From positions 31,484-54,442 of the forward strand of contig CAJTOU010000011.1 in assembly GCA_910577835.1 (NCBI GenBank): a DNA stretch of 22,959 nt, in the 5' to 3' direction. Shown here piece after piece: positions 1 through 8,803 of the stretch. A model generated the notes under the pieces. The model did not search any database. It had not been told where the DNA came from and worked only from the letters and a program-made list of their open reading frames with translations. The position numbers and the translations under genes are program-made. The stretch comes from an uncultured Lachnospiraceae bacterium. Lineage in GTDB: Bacteria; Bacillota_A; Clostridia; Lachnospirales; Lachnospiraceae. The stretch's first letter is position 1. The number at the start of each line of letters is the position of its first letter.

Positions 1-16
1 TGTGTATAAGAGACAG
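1..16 (+). other. Residual Nextera transposase adapter (artefact)
   Basis: The first 16 bases, TGTGTATAAGAGACAG, are the last 16 bases of the 19-base Tn5 mosaic end used in Nextera sequencing libraries. This is untrimmed adapter and not genomic DNA. The true genomic sequence starts at about base 17, so the contig ends here only because of library or assembly limits. Confidence 0.95.
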
Positions 17-43
17 CGCTTAAACCCTTGAATGTTTTTCTGA

Positions 44-1063
44 TTATTCACCTGTGATACCCGCTCTGTCCACACTCTCTACAAACTGCTTTTGCAGTAC
101 TGCATAAATGATAAGCAGAGGTAAAATAGTCAGAATTGTTGCCGCCATACGAAATGCATCGTTAATCGTTGCTGAACTAGTCAAACCATCAGCATTACTA
201 TACTCTGATGCAAACACATCTTGGAAAATTGAAAGCTGATTAATCAGTGGTGTATACGTACCGACATTATCACTCTTTGAATACAGATAAAGCTGTGATA
301 AATACTGCTCATTCCAGTACCATACAAATGAGAAGATAAGTACTACAATCAAAGCTCCTGATGCTGACGGAAGTGCAATCCTAAAGAAAGATTTAAAATG
401 TCCTGCACCGTCTATCGATGCCGCCTCATTCAATACTGGCGGAATCTGTTTGAAGAACGACCAGCAAATCAGTATAAAAAGCTGTGACTTAAATCCATTT
501 GCCAAAATTGCTGGTATAATAAATGTTTTCATAGTACCTACCCAGCCCAGTGAATTATAGAACTGATACTGTGTAGTCAGTGTTAATGAGCTAGGAAGTA
601 CAAAAGCAAAGATAATTAATCCAAATATAAGCTTTTTTCCCTTAAAATCATATCTGGCAAGACCATAGCCCACAATTGAGCAGGATATCACCTGACAAAG
701 CGTCGGCAAACCTGAAATAATCACACTGTCCTTTAAGGCTTTCCAGTAATCCATAGCCTTCATCGTCATTTTGTAATTCTCAAAGCTTAACTTTGACGGT
801 ATCCAGTTAATGGAGGAATCAAGCAGGTCAGCAAGTGACATAAAACTCATGCTCAATACCTTCAGCAATGGATATACAAATACAAAACCAACACAGGTAA
901 GTATAACATAAACAACGATTTTTTTCAAGAGCCCCATATCATCTTTTGTACCAAACATTATCTTGTGGAATTTTTCTTTTGACATTGGGGTTTTCGGCTG
1001 TTTTACTTTAACTTTTTTTTCTTTCTTTTTATTTTCTTCTGCAGATACTGCAACACTAGTCAT
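44..1063 (-). CDS. Carbohydrate ABC transporter permease, MalG/UgpE type (second pair)
   Basis: This is an inner-membrane permease subunit of a sugar ABC importer of the MalG/UgpE type, about 339 residues. After a lysine-rich N-terminal stretch of about 45 residues (ENKKKEKKVKVKQPK) come about six hydrophobic segments. The conserved EAA loop that docks the ATPase is visible (EAASIDGAGHFKSFF). I place the start at the ATG at 1061-1063 and not at an in-frame ATG 33 bases upstream, because GGGAGGAGGT lies seven bases before it. This start overlaps the end of the preceding permease gene by eight bases, which suggests translational coupling. Its partner is the MalF-type permease just upstream. No ATPase gene is present in the window. 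The charged N-terminal tail is unusual for the family. The substrate cannot be read from the sequence. The operon may continue beyond the adapter at base 16. Confidence 0.93.
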   Translation of the reverse strand: MTSVAVSAEENKKKEKKVKVKQPKTPMSKEKFHKIMFGTKDDMGLLKKIVVYVILTCVGFVFVYPLLKVLSMSFMSLADLLDSSINWIPSKLSFENYKMTMKAMDYWKALKDSVIISGLPTLCQVISCSIVGYGLARYDFKGKKLIFGLIIFAFVLPSSLTLTTQYQFYNSLGWVGTMKTFIIPAILANGFKSQLFILICWSFFKQIPPVLNEAASIDGAGHFKSFFRIALPSASGALIVVLIFSFVWYWNEQYLSQLYLYSKSDNVGTYTPLINQLSIFQDVFASEYSNADGLTSSATINDAFRMAATILTILPLLIIYAVLQKQFVESVDRAGITGE

Positions 1064-2273
1064 CGTACTTACCTCCTCCCAAGTCTTTTCCTGCAAGTTT
1101 CATTTTTTCTTCTTTTGCAATTGCTTTCTGAAGCTTAACCTGATTCTTAATTAACTGCTTCTGATGCTTTGCAAGATTCTTTCTTGTCTTCTTTTCAAGC
1201 TTCTTATTTTTCTTAATCTGTTTTGCATAAACATCTGGTTTAGGCATAAAGCACAGAGCTACAACACCTACGAAAATCAGTACTACGAAGGCATACATCC
1301 ATGCAAATGCTGCGGAATATCCGTAACCCTCAACACCTGTAATCGCATCTCTAAGCCATACGACAATCGGAGTAATAATTGAGTCCTGTGACATAAACAC
1401 TACTGTATAAATAGCGTTCAAAAGCAACATTGGACGAATCGTAGGAAGCGTAATCTTCCAGAAACATTCCCAGTTTGAACCACCGTCGATTTTTGCAGCT
1501 TCGTAAAGAGAGGTATCGATTTTCTGCAAAGCTGCAAGGAAAATCAATATCTGTACTCCAGAATACCAGAGCAACAGGATAATATTTTCAAATACCCACT
1601 GTACGGAACTTGCCATCCACAATGGCAATGCCGAGTTCAACGCTTCTTCAATAATAGTGGTATCTACCGCCTGAATACCATTGCCTGTTGATTCTGATGT
1701 AATCATGCTCATTACAGGTCCACTCACGATAATAACCGGAAGGAAGAAAATCGTTCTATATATTCCCTTGCCCTTCAGCTTCATATTCAGCATCATCGCT
1801 ATAATCAAGGCAAGCACTACAATAAGCGGAACACCTAATATCAGTTTTGTAATCAGTGTCATCATCTCTGTTGAGAGAGTGATATTCTTTTCAAAAACTC
1901 TTGTAAAATTCTGTATTCCTTTAAACTGAAAGTCTGTACCGCCTCCCGGTAAAAGACGTATAAAGTGAAAAGAATAGATTGCGGATAAAACCAGTGGATA
2001 TGCCAGACACAGCAATACGCCTATAACATATGGAATAATAAAGAAATATCCCATTCTGTTTTCACGCTTTTTCAACTTTCCTTCCTGAATCTTTACCTTG
2101 ATTTTTTTCTTTTTACCGTATTCGTCGAACAGTTCCATCCGTTCGCCCTGACCTAGAAGTTCTTCTACTGTATAAGTTTTCTTTTTCTTTGAGGAATCAT
2201 CTTTTTCCTCTTTTGGAGCCTTCTCCTTCTTAGGCTTTGTTTCTTCTTTGATTTCTTCTGTTTTAGTTGACAT
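1056..2273 (-). CDS. Sugar ABC transporter permease, MalF/UgpA type (second pair)
   Basis: This 405-residue protein is the MalF/UgpA-type partner of the permease that follows it. The core (about residues 75-345) has six predicted membrane segments and the EAA loop (YEAAKIDGGSNWECFWKITLP shortened: EAAKIDGG). Typical family members are about 290-320 residues. The extra length lies in two highly charged ends: about 70 residues at the N-terminus (lysine and glutamate blocks such as KPKKEKAPKEEKDD) and about 60 residues at the C-terminus, rich in Lys and Gln and probably a coiled helix (KKNKKLEKKTRKNLAK). Both ends should face the cytoplasm. A binding site resembling AGGTG precedes the ATG, and the gene begins 15 bases after the DUF5696-like gene ends. 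The tails could bind a partner, RNA or lipid head groups, but the sequence does not say which. Confidence 0.92.
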   Translation of the reverse strand: MSTKTEEIKEETKPKKEKAPKEEKDDSSKKKKTYTVEELLGQGERMELFDEYGKKKKIKVKIQEGKLKKRENRMGYFFIIPYVIGVLLCLAYPLVLSAIYSFHFIRLLPGGGTDFQFKGIQNFTRVFEKNITLSTEMMTLITKLILGVPLIVVLALIIAMMLNMKLKGKGIYRTIFFLPVIIVSGPVMSMITSESTGNGIQAVDTTIIEEALNSALPLWMASSVQWVFENIILLLWYSGVQILIFLAALQKIDTSLYEAAKIDGGSNWECFWKITLPTIRPMLLLNAIYTVVFMSQDSIITPIVVWLRDAITGVEGYGYSAAFAWMYAFVVLIFVGVVALCFMPKPDVYAKQIKKNKKLEKKTRKNLAKHQKQLIKNQVKLQKAIAKEEKMKLAGKDLGGGKYDD

Positions 2274-2288
2274 TCTTCTTCACCTACC

Positions 2289-4886
2289 TTACTTGATTTT
2301 ATAATCTAATCCGTTGATAGTTCCGCCATCAGCTGAAACAGTATTTTCCGAGAAGTTTACATAAACAATGGCTCCGTTGCTGTAAGTTACCTTTGTCAAA
2401 TCTGTAACGCCGTCATAATTCTGCTCATGTTTGATAATCTGTGCACCCGATGTCTTTTCATTCACCTCTTTCAGGCTTTCATTAAATCTTGCAATTACTT
2501 CTACATACTGTCTGTAATCTGAAGAATAATTCCAGCTTGAATTTGTATACTGAAGTACCGTAGGACTTTCATAAGTCAAAAGGAAGGAAGGATATACTCC
2601 TGTCTCAATTAACTTTAAGAAGAACTCTGTCTGGTTTGCTTCAAAATTCACATACTCAGAATACATTTTCATGCTTCCCTTTAATACAGAAGTCATAAAA
2701 GGTATTTCTGCAGCCGCATATACATACATGGAAGAACTGATTGGCATATTCAGATATTTGTCTGTATACTTCCACAGATAGGAGAACGGCTGGTCAAGCG
2801 CAACATTTATATTGTTTTTCCTTACTTCCTCAAGTGCATTCGTATAATAATCTATGCTGTCTTTTCTGGAATGTATCACATCATTCAATGAATAGGTTGG
2901 CAGATTATTTGAAAATCCGGTAAGAGCTACATCGTCTACACCGCCGTCTGTCAGATTTCCTGCAAACTCTTTGACATATTCATTTGTCTTGGATGGTGTG
3001 AGCATTTTGAAAGTCTTATAGACATTCAAAAATCTGTCTGTTGCAGAATAGGTTCTCTTGCTGGCTGTCTTTAATGCTGTAAAGGTCGAATTGGATATTG
3101 CGTCATTAATATTAATCATATCCTGAAGCAACGCAATACTGATATCCGAATCCTTGTATTTTTCCAGCAAATCTTTCATGCCGCTGTTTCCGCCTAAATC
3201 TCCATCTACCTTGTAATCTGTATTTGGAAGATTATACATACCACCCTTCTGCCAGCCGTCATAAAATGCGGAAATATTGTTTACGCCATTTTCCTGAAGT
3301 TCTGTAAGAATATCGTCCATCTGGTCGATTGTTGTAGCTACTACATTTCTTCTGAATAACAGGAAGTTTTCCTTATCAAGACCAAGGAAGTCAACCCTTA
3401 CATCATAATCTGTATCTGCATTTGTAGAAATAATTCCTTTATCAATCAACAGTTCTCTACACGCATTGGCAAGACCGGAATAATTTGCTTCCTCACCGCT
3501 TGCGAGTAAAAAGTCAACCTGAACATCATCAGTCAGAATATCTGTTACCTGTGTGATTGCAGCACCACCATTATTATCCAGTGGTTCCGGATAAGTATTG
3601 CGGTAAACAATCGCAGAATATGCATAATTTTCAAATGTGCTGTCCTGACCATTTAAAGTACCTACAATCTGACCATTATACTCACCTTCTGTTACAAAAC
3701 CAAGCACTGCGATATCCTTTTCATGACTTCCATTATTGAAGAAAGAATAATCATGAACCATGCCATAGTAAGGAGCTACAATATTTTCCACACTATTCAT
3801 ATCTTCTCTCAGTTTATTCTCATCATTGCCGCCTGTGCTGTCAAAACTTAAATCATCACCATATATTCTTCTTCTAAATGGACTCTTATACTTTGGTGTA
3901 CCATCCTGATAGTAATCCATAAAGTCAACAATAATACCATTTGCATCTGGCAGAATCATATAACCATCCGTATCACCTCTGTCAGTATAACCAAGCAGAG
4001 GAAAGATATAAACATCACCCATCAAAAAACAGGTTTTGTTTTCATCATAGTTTTCGTTGATAGAATCTTTTGGAATCCTTGTATGAATTCCTGTTTCATC
4101 CAGCTTTACCTCAAGGTCGAACTGAAGATTCATACCCATAAGGTCTTTACTTCCGTTATGATTGTCAAAATCCAAATGGGCTACAAAACCATTTTCCAAC
4201 TTATCATAAGTAATAGTAGCATCTCTTGAAAAAGCTGAATAGTTTTCCTTATCATACTGACCGGAACGTGACTGTACCTCTGCATCATATTTTACAGGTC
4301 TAATTGTCACTCCTGATGTAATTCTGCTATATGCAGGTACCTGACTGCTTCGTACATATGCTTCTTCGTCTTCCAGTGTAGACCGAAGCAATGTGCCGGT
4401 TTTCTTATTTCTGATAATAATAGATAATGTTTCCTGCTCTACATACAGTTCATAATCTCCTGCTTCACATACATACATATGCCCGTCAATGGTTTTTGAG
4501 GCATCAAAGATATTGTCTGATTTCAGCTCGGAATCTGCCACTGGCTCCTGGGTAGCCTTTGCATAAGCAAGACTTTTTCTCTCCGCTGTTGGCGCCACCA
4601 GATAATCCAGTGCCGCTTCAACGGCCTCCAGCGTCATACCATCTGTCGGGATTGCTGAACCTATCTTATCAATAAATTCTACGCCGGTCTTCTTTTTATA
4701 GATTCCATTTGCGTCTGGTACTGGCTCACCAGGTGCCGTATTGTTGCCTGTCTCTTCTTCATTTGTATCTGTCTCTTCTGCGTTTGTATCATCTGGGGTA
4801 TCATTTGTGGCAAATGATACAATTGGTGTAAGCATTAAACATACAAGTGCAGCGCTTAAGAATCTTTTAAGTTTACTTGCCGCCAA
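2289..4886 (-). CDS. Secreted DUF5696-like protein, possible glycoside hydrolase-like fold
   Basis: This 865-residue exported protein has a signal peptide (KLKRFLSAALVCLMLTPIVSF), shown here only in part as LSAALVCLMLTPIVSF. A short Thr/Glu/Asn-rich linker of about 35 residues follows. Residues of about 110-480 look beta-rich. Residues of about 505-780 alternate strand and helix like a TIM barrel (VDFLGLDKENFLLFRR, NNISAFYDGWQKGG, INVALDQPFSY). The C-terminal segment VTYSNGAIVYVNFSENTV resembles the beta domain that closes many glycosidases. From memory it matches the Lachnospiraceae family named DUF5696. The start is the TTG at 4884-4886, preceded by GGAGAGGTGG nine bases upstream; no nearby ATG would preserve the signal peptide. 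It overlaps the NHL/YIP1 gene by 14 bases. Its operon position suggests a role in glycan handling outside the cell. Catalysis is not proven: several Asp and Glu residues lie at strand ends, but I cannot assign a catalytic pair. Confidence 0.8.
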   Translation of the reverse strand: MAASKLKRFLSAALVCLMLTPIVSFATNDTPDDTNAEETDTNEEETGNNTAPGEPVPDANGIYKKKTGVEFIDKIGSAIPTDGMTLEAVEAALDYLVAPTAERKSLAYAKATQEPVADSELKSDNIFDASKTIDGHMYVCEAGDYELYVEQETLSIIIRNKKTGTLLRSTLEDEEAYVRSSQVPAYSRITSGVTIRPVKYDAEVQSRSGQYDKENYSAFSRDATITYDKLENGFVAHLDFDNHNGSKDLMGMNLQFDLEVKLDETGIHTRIPKDSINENYDENKTCFLMGDVYIFPLLGYTDRGDTDGYMILPDANGIIVDFMDYYQDGTPKYKSPFRRRIYGDDLSFDSTGGNDENKLREDMNSVENIVAPYYGMVHDYSFFNNGSHEKDIAVLGFVTEGEYNGQIVGTLNGQDSTFENYAYSAIVYRNTYPEPLDNNGGAAITQVTDILTDDVQVDFLLASGEEANYSGLANACRELLIDKGIISTNADTDYDVRVDFLGLDKENFLLFRRNVVATTIDQMDDILTELQENGVNNISAFYDGWQKGGMYNLPNTDYKVDGDLGGNSGMKDLLEKYKDSDISIALLQDMININDAISNSTFTALKTASKRTYSATDRFLNVYKTFKMLTPSKTNEYVKEFAGNLTDGGVDDVALTGFSNNLPTYSLNDVIHSRKDSIDYYTNALEEVRKNNINVALDQPFSYLWKYTDKYLNMPISSSMYVYAAAEIPFMTSVLKGSMKMYSEYVNFEANQTEFFLKLIETGVYPSFLLTYESPTVLQYTNSSWNYSSDYRQYVEVIARFNESLKEVNEKTSGAQIIKHEQNYDGVTDLTKVTYSNGAIVYVNFSENTVSADGGTINGLDYKIK

Positions 4887-6975
4887 TTCGGTTCACCACC
4901 TCTCCGCCGAATGAGGTAAAGAATCCAACTATCTGAGCAAAAAGAATATAAATAACAAATGCCATTAATACAAATACAAATGCTGCAAATATTGTCAGTC
5001 CTATTACCTTAAACGTTTCTTTTACTGAATAGTTATTAAGTTCCTTAATAGACAGGAATATTAGTATTACAATCCATGTAAACATAATAATATTTGCAAA
5101 TTCAATCACAAACATTTCATTATATGTTACCACCATTCCAAACAGATAGATAAATGGCTGGATTACAATATATGGCATAAATGAATAAACATAGCCCACT
5201 AATATTTCCTTAAATCTCGCTTCACCATCATTAATTGTACAAATAAGATATGTAACAATGGCTGCCGCTACTAATACAATTACAATCTGCAGAACATCAG
5301 TTGGAATATTGTATCTTCCATCTCTGACATATTTTACCAGAAATCCGCAGAAATATCTGTTAACAATATAGAATACAATACCGACTACCCCGACAATTGT
5401 GGTAGCAACGTAGGAGCACATTCCTTCTCGTTTTACGCCATAAGTTCCGTCGAACGGATGTCTCATATACTTAAATCCATAGAATATCTGTCGGTACAGC
5501 ATTTTGCTTCTCAGATTTTTTGTGGCATTTCGCACAGGATTGAAGATTCCTTTTTTCTTATCCAGTTTCTTCAAAACCTTATAGGCAATCACCAGTACAG
5601 CAATCACAATAATCGCATGCATAACATAGTTATTCAGCCATATATTTCTGATTTCCCAGTATGCATCGGAGTATCCTTCTTTTTCTTTTGCAAGTCTGTA
5701 AAACTTCAGTGATTCTTCATATTCAGCCTCATTAAACAGAGCACGACCCATAGCCATATTTGCGTAATCGAAAAGTCCGTTCATCTGAATAACCTGCTCC
5801 AGAGGCTCTCTGCTTTCCTCATACTTGCCCTCTTCAAAATAATCAAGAGAGTCATGTACAAGATTTGTAAACTCTGTTGGTTTGAAAATATGAATTGTGC
5901 TGCCTGTTGTATCCAAAACATACAAATAATCTCTGAAATCAACTTCTACTGCAGCAAGACTTTGGAAAAGACCAATTCTGTATGCAGATGTCTCATCCTT
6001 TGCACCAAAGGTAAACAGAAGCGAACCCTCACTTGTGTACTCATAAATATAACCATCAGATGTACCTACAAATATGCTCTTATGTTTTCCTACGCTGACT
6101 GCAACACTGTTCAGCGGATAAATATCACATTCCAGAAGATTTCCGCCCGCAATATTCAGCTTTTTTACCGGAAAAGCGGTTGATACATTTGATGTTACAG
6201 TATAAATAAGTCCCTTGTCATCAATTCCAATATTGGTTGTACCAGCCGGTGCAATCTGTCTTTTTGCTCTCTGCGCATCTGACAGCACCAAATTCAGAAA
6301 AAGTGTGGTAAGTGTTACAGTAGCAGTATTGGTTGCGAAATATCCAAGAAAGGTTCCTCCGTTTTTCGGTGAAATCTGAACAACACCGTTTGTATTACCA
6401 ACGGATGAAATATACATGTTTCCTCCCTTGTCTACTACCAGTTTCTGTGGTACAAAACTTGCAGTACCATATAACACATCGTTCGGCTTTCCATAAGTAG
6501 TAATAAGATTGCCTTCCATATCGTACACAAGAATTGCGCCCTCACGTCTGCCGGCATACTGCTGGTCAGCTACATAAAGAAGCTTTTCCCCTTCATCATT
6601 TTCCCAGACAAACACACCTGTCGGGTTCTTCATATCCTCTTCACCAATAATACGAATCAGGTTTCCGTTGATATCACTCACTACTACTCTGTGATTTCCC
6701 GTATCTGCTGTATAAATATTTCCTTCGCTGTCAATCTTGATATCTTCCGGCTTGTTAAACTCAAAGTCATCCTCGCCTTCAATATCAGACTGAATCTTTG
6801 TAATGGTTGTATACGGCGTATATGCCGTCTGTGTTTCTACTAATTCTCCATAGCCATTCTGTGTATATGTGATATACGGTACTTTTGCGTAAGTAACTAC
6901 CGGCTCTGTAATACTGCTGATAAAAAACAGTACCGCAAACAGAAGTGCTATGGCGCGTTTATAAAATCTCTTCAT
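4873..6975 (-). CDS. NHL-repeat/TPR exported protein fused to a YIP1-like membrane domain
   Basis: This 700-residue protein has a signal peptide or N-terminal anchor (RFYKRAIALLFAVLFF). About six NHL-type propeller blades follow (residues of about 60-365; for example KPEDIKIDSEGNIYTADTGN and VEVDFRDYLYVLDTTGS). Next is a TPR-like helical pair (FEEGKYEESREPLEQ, LFNEAEYEESLKFYRLAKE; about 375-440), then a membrane helix near 455-475. The C-terminal region of about 220 residues has five or six membrane segments and resembles YIP1-family domains. The start is the ATG at 6973-6975, because AAGGAGG sits five bases upstream. An in-frame ATG at 6999 would place that ribosome binding site inside the coding sequence. 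The propeller and TPR would lie outside the cell, with the YIP1-like part in the membrane. In the operon it separates the two permease pairs. The function is unknown; scaffold or sensor for the transporter are the reasonable guesses. Confidence 0.85.
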   Translation of the reverse strand: MKRFYKRAIALLFAVLFFISSITEPVVTYAKVPYITYTQNGYGELVETQTAYTPYTTITKIQSDIEGEDDFEFNKPEDIKIDSEGNIYTADTGNHRVVVSDINGNLIRIIGEEDMKNPTGVFVWENDEGEKLLYVADQQYAGRREGAILVYDMEGNLITTYGKPNDVLYGTASFVPQKLVVDKGGNMYISSVGNTNGVVQISPKNGGTFLGYFATNTATVTLTTLFLNLVLSDAQRAKRQIAPAGTTNIGIDDKGLIYTVTSNVSTAFPVKKLNIAGGNLLECDIYPLNSVAVSVGKHKSIFVGTSDGYIYEYTSEGSLLFTFGAKDETSAYRIGLFQSLAAVEVDFRDYLYVLDTTGSTIHIFKPTEFTNLVHDSLDYFEEGKYEESREPLEQVIQMNGLFDYANMAMGRALFNEAEYEESLKFYRLAKEKEGYSDAYWEIRNIWLNNYVMHAIIVIAVLVIAYKVLKKLDKKKGIFNPVRNATKNLRSKMLYRQIFYGFKYMRHPFDGTYGVKREGMCSYVATTIVGVVGIVFYIVNRYFCGFLVKYVRDGRYNIPTDVLQIVIVLVAAAIVTYLICTINDGEARFKEILVGYVYSFMPYIVIQPFIYLFGMVVTYNEMFVIEFANIIMFTWIVILIFLSIKELNNYSVKETFKVIGLTIFAAFVFVLMAFVIYILFAQIVGFFTSFGGEVVNRIGGK

Positions 6976-7012
6976 ATTGACCTCCTTATAAAATTTCAAT
7001 CATTTTCATATA

Positions 7013-7885
7013 CTATTTAATACCTGAACTTGCCATTGTATTCATAACGTCTTTCTGACAGAAGATGAATAAAATTAACTGAGGTATAAACATGATTAAG
7101 GAGGCTGCCGCTGCTACACCTTGACCCTGAACAGCATTGTTCGCATTGGCAAGAGTGGTCATATAAAACGCAAGCGTCTTCATGCTGTCTGTATTGATAA
7201 AGTTATTTGAACTGTCAACATACGGCCATACCTGATTGAATGCAAGAATTACACCTGTCGCAATCGCCGGTTTTACAAGCGGCAAAATGACTGTCCAGTA
7301 AATCCTGAATGGTGTGGCACCGTCAATCGACGCAGCTTCAATCAGTGCATCCGGCACGCCGTCAACGAACTGTTTAATAAGGAACAGGCTGACAGGTGCT
7401 GCAAGCAATGGAAGAATATGTGCCCAATATGTATTCAAAACTCCCATTCCATTCATAATCAGGTAACGAGGAATCAATACGGCTGCAGGCACAAACATCA
7501 TTGCCTTCTGGTTGATTGTAAAAATAAGACCTCTTGTTTTAAACTTCATCTTTGATAATGCAAATGCTGCCATAGTTGACATAATAATGTTTCCAATGCA
7601 GACAACAATTGTAACAAACAAGCTGTTCATTACATATCTGCTCAATGGCACACCAGCGTTACGCGCTGATTTGAACAATTCCGAAAAGTTATCCAGTGTC
7701 GGGCTGACAACATAGAACCTTGGCGGGAACGCAAATAACTCTGCTGGCGGCTTAAATGCGTGACAGAAAATAAATACGATTGGGAAGAGCATAAACACTG
7801 CCAAAGGTATTAAAATTATATAGATTTTTATCTGACCACGGTCAAACCCTGAAGGGTTGATACCATTTCCTTTATATCCGGCCAT
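7013..7885 (-). CDS. Carbohydrate ABC transporter permease, MalG/UgpE type (first pair)
   Basis: This 290-residue membrane permease has the normal length for the MalG/UgpE family and six predicted membrane segments. The EAA loop that contacts the ATPase is clear (EAASIDGATPFRIYWTVILP). The periplasm-proximal segment after the first helix (CHAFKPPAELFAFPP) is typical of this subunit type. An AGGAGAG ribosome binding site precedes the ATG at 7883-7885. The gene starts 16 bases after the MalF-type permease ends, so the two are surely co-translated partners. Unlike the second pair, it has no charged tail. With the large solute-binding protein and the upstream permease it forms the core of a sugar importer. 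The ATPase must come from elsewhere. Confidence 0.95.
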   Translation of the reverse strand: MAGYKGNGINPSGFDRGQIKIYIILIPLAVFMLFPIVFIFCHAFKPPAELFAFPPRFYVVSPTLDNFSELFKSARNAGVPLSRYVMNSLFVTIVVCIGNIIMSTMAAFALSKMKFKTRGLIFTINQKAMMFVPAAVLIPRYLIMNGMGVLNTYWAHILPLLAAPVSLFLIKQFVDGVPDALIEAASIDGATPFRIYWTVILPLVKPAIATGVILAFNQVWPYVDSSNNFINTDSMKTLAFYMTTLANANNAVQGQGVAAAASLIMFIPQLILFIFCQKDVMNTMASSGIK

Positions 7886-7901
7886 TTCTTCGCTCTCCTT
7901 T

Positions 7902-8780
7902 CTACTCTTTCTCTGTAAACAATGAACTTGCTACTGCCGAGAACAGTGAGATAATCAGAAGAAGTACTACTGATACTGCTGCTGCGTAACCCATCTCATA
8001 ACGGATAAATCCGTAATCGTCGATATGGTTTACAATTAACTGTCCTGCGTATCCCGGTGTCGGGTTTGAGCCTGAAAGCTGAACACCGATTGCACCGTTA
8101 TTGAATGTATTTACGATTGCCATAACGGCACCGAATAACATCTGTGCTTTCATTGTTGGTATTGTAATATAAATCATCTGCTGGAATCTGTTCTTTATTC
8201 CATCAATCGCTCCGGCTTCATAAAGCTCTTCATCTGCATTCATAATACCTGCCAGCATGGCAAGGAATCCAACACCCGCGCTGCTCCACAAACCGATAAT
8301 AATCATAATTGGAAGCAGGTATGAAATCAACCATGCAATTGGTTCTGTCTGAATACCAAGATTAATTGCAATTGAGTTCGCATAACCTGTGGCATCACCC
8401 GAGAAGATAATTTTCCAGAGCACATTCATGGCAACACCGGCTGTCAGTGAAGGTGAATAGAAAATAAGTGCCAGTATCATTCTCGGTACTCTTGTAAGCT
8501 GGGCAATCGCCCAAGCAAGCAGGAATGACAGACAATAACCGCCCGGACCGACAATCAGCGAGAATGTAACTGTGTTCGGCAGTACATACTGCATGAAAAT
8601 CGAATCCTGTGTAGCCAGATTAATATAGTTGTTAAAGCCTACAAAGTTCGGAGACTGTACCGTATTAAAATCTGTAAAGGACAATCCTATTGCTACAATA
8701 ATTGGCAGGATAATAAATACCGTAAAAATCAACACATATGGAAGCAGGAACAAAAAGGGATATTTCTTACCAGTTTTCAT
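7902..8780 (-). CDS. Sugar ABC transporter permease, MalF/UgpA type (first pair)
   Basis: This 292-residue permease of the MalF/UgpA type starts directly in its first membrane helix (KKYPFLFLLPYVLIFTVFII) and has the family hallmark after it (SFTDFNTVQSPNFVGFNNY). Six hydrophobic segments are visible. The EAA loop is slightly divergent, reading YEAGAIDGIKNRFQQM, with Gly replacing the second Ala. A strong AAGGAGGAT site lies seven bases before the ATG. The gene follows the solute-binding protein gene by 23 bases and precedes its MalG-type partner by 16. The compact form contrasts with the extended second pair at the end of the operon. Confidence 0.95.
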   Translation of the reverse strand: MKTGKKYPFLFLLPYVLIFTVFIILPIIVAIGLSFTDFNTVQSPNFVGFNNYINLATQDSIFMQYVLPNTVTFSLIVGPGGYCLSFLLAWAIAQLTRVPRMILALIFYSPSLTAGVAMNVLWKIIFSGDATGYANSIAINLGIQTEPIAWLISYLLPIMIIIGLWSSAGVGFLAMLAGIMNADEELYEAGAIDGIKNRFQQMIYITIPTMKAQMLFGAVMAIVNTFNNGAIGVQLSGSNPTPGYAGQLIVNHIDDYGFIRYEMGYAAAVSVVLLLIISLFSAVASSLFTEKE

Positions 8781-8803
8781 TTTATAAATCCTCCTTTTCC
8801 TTC

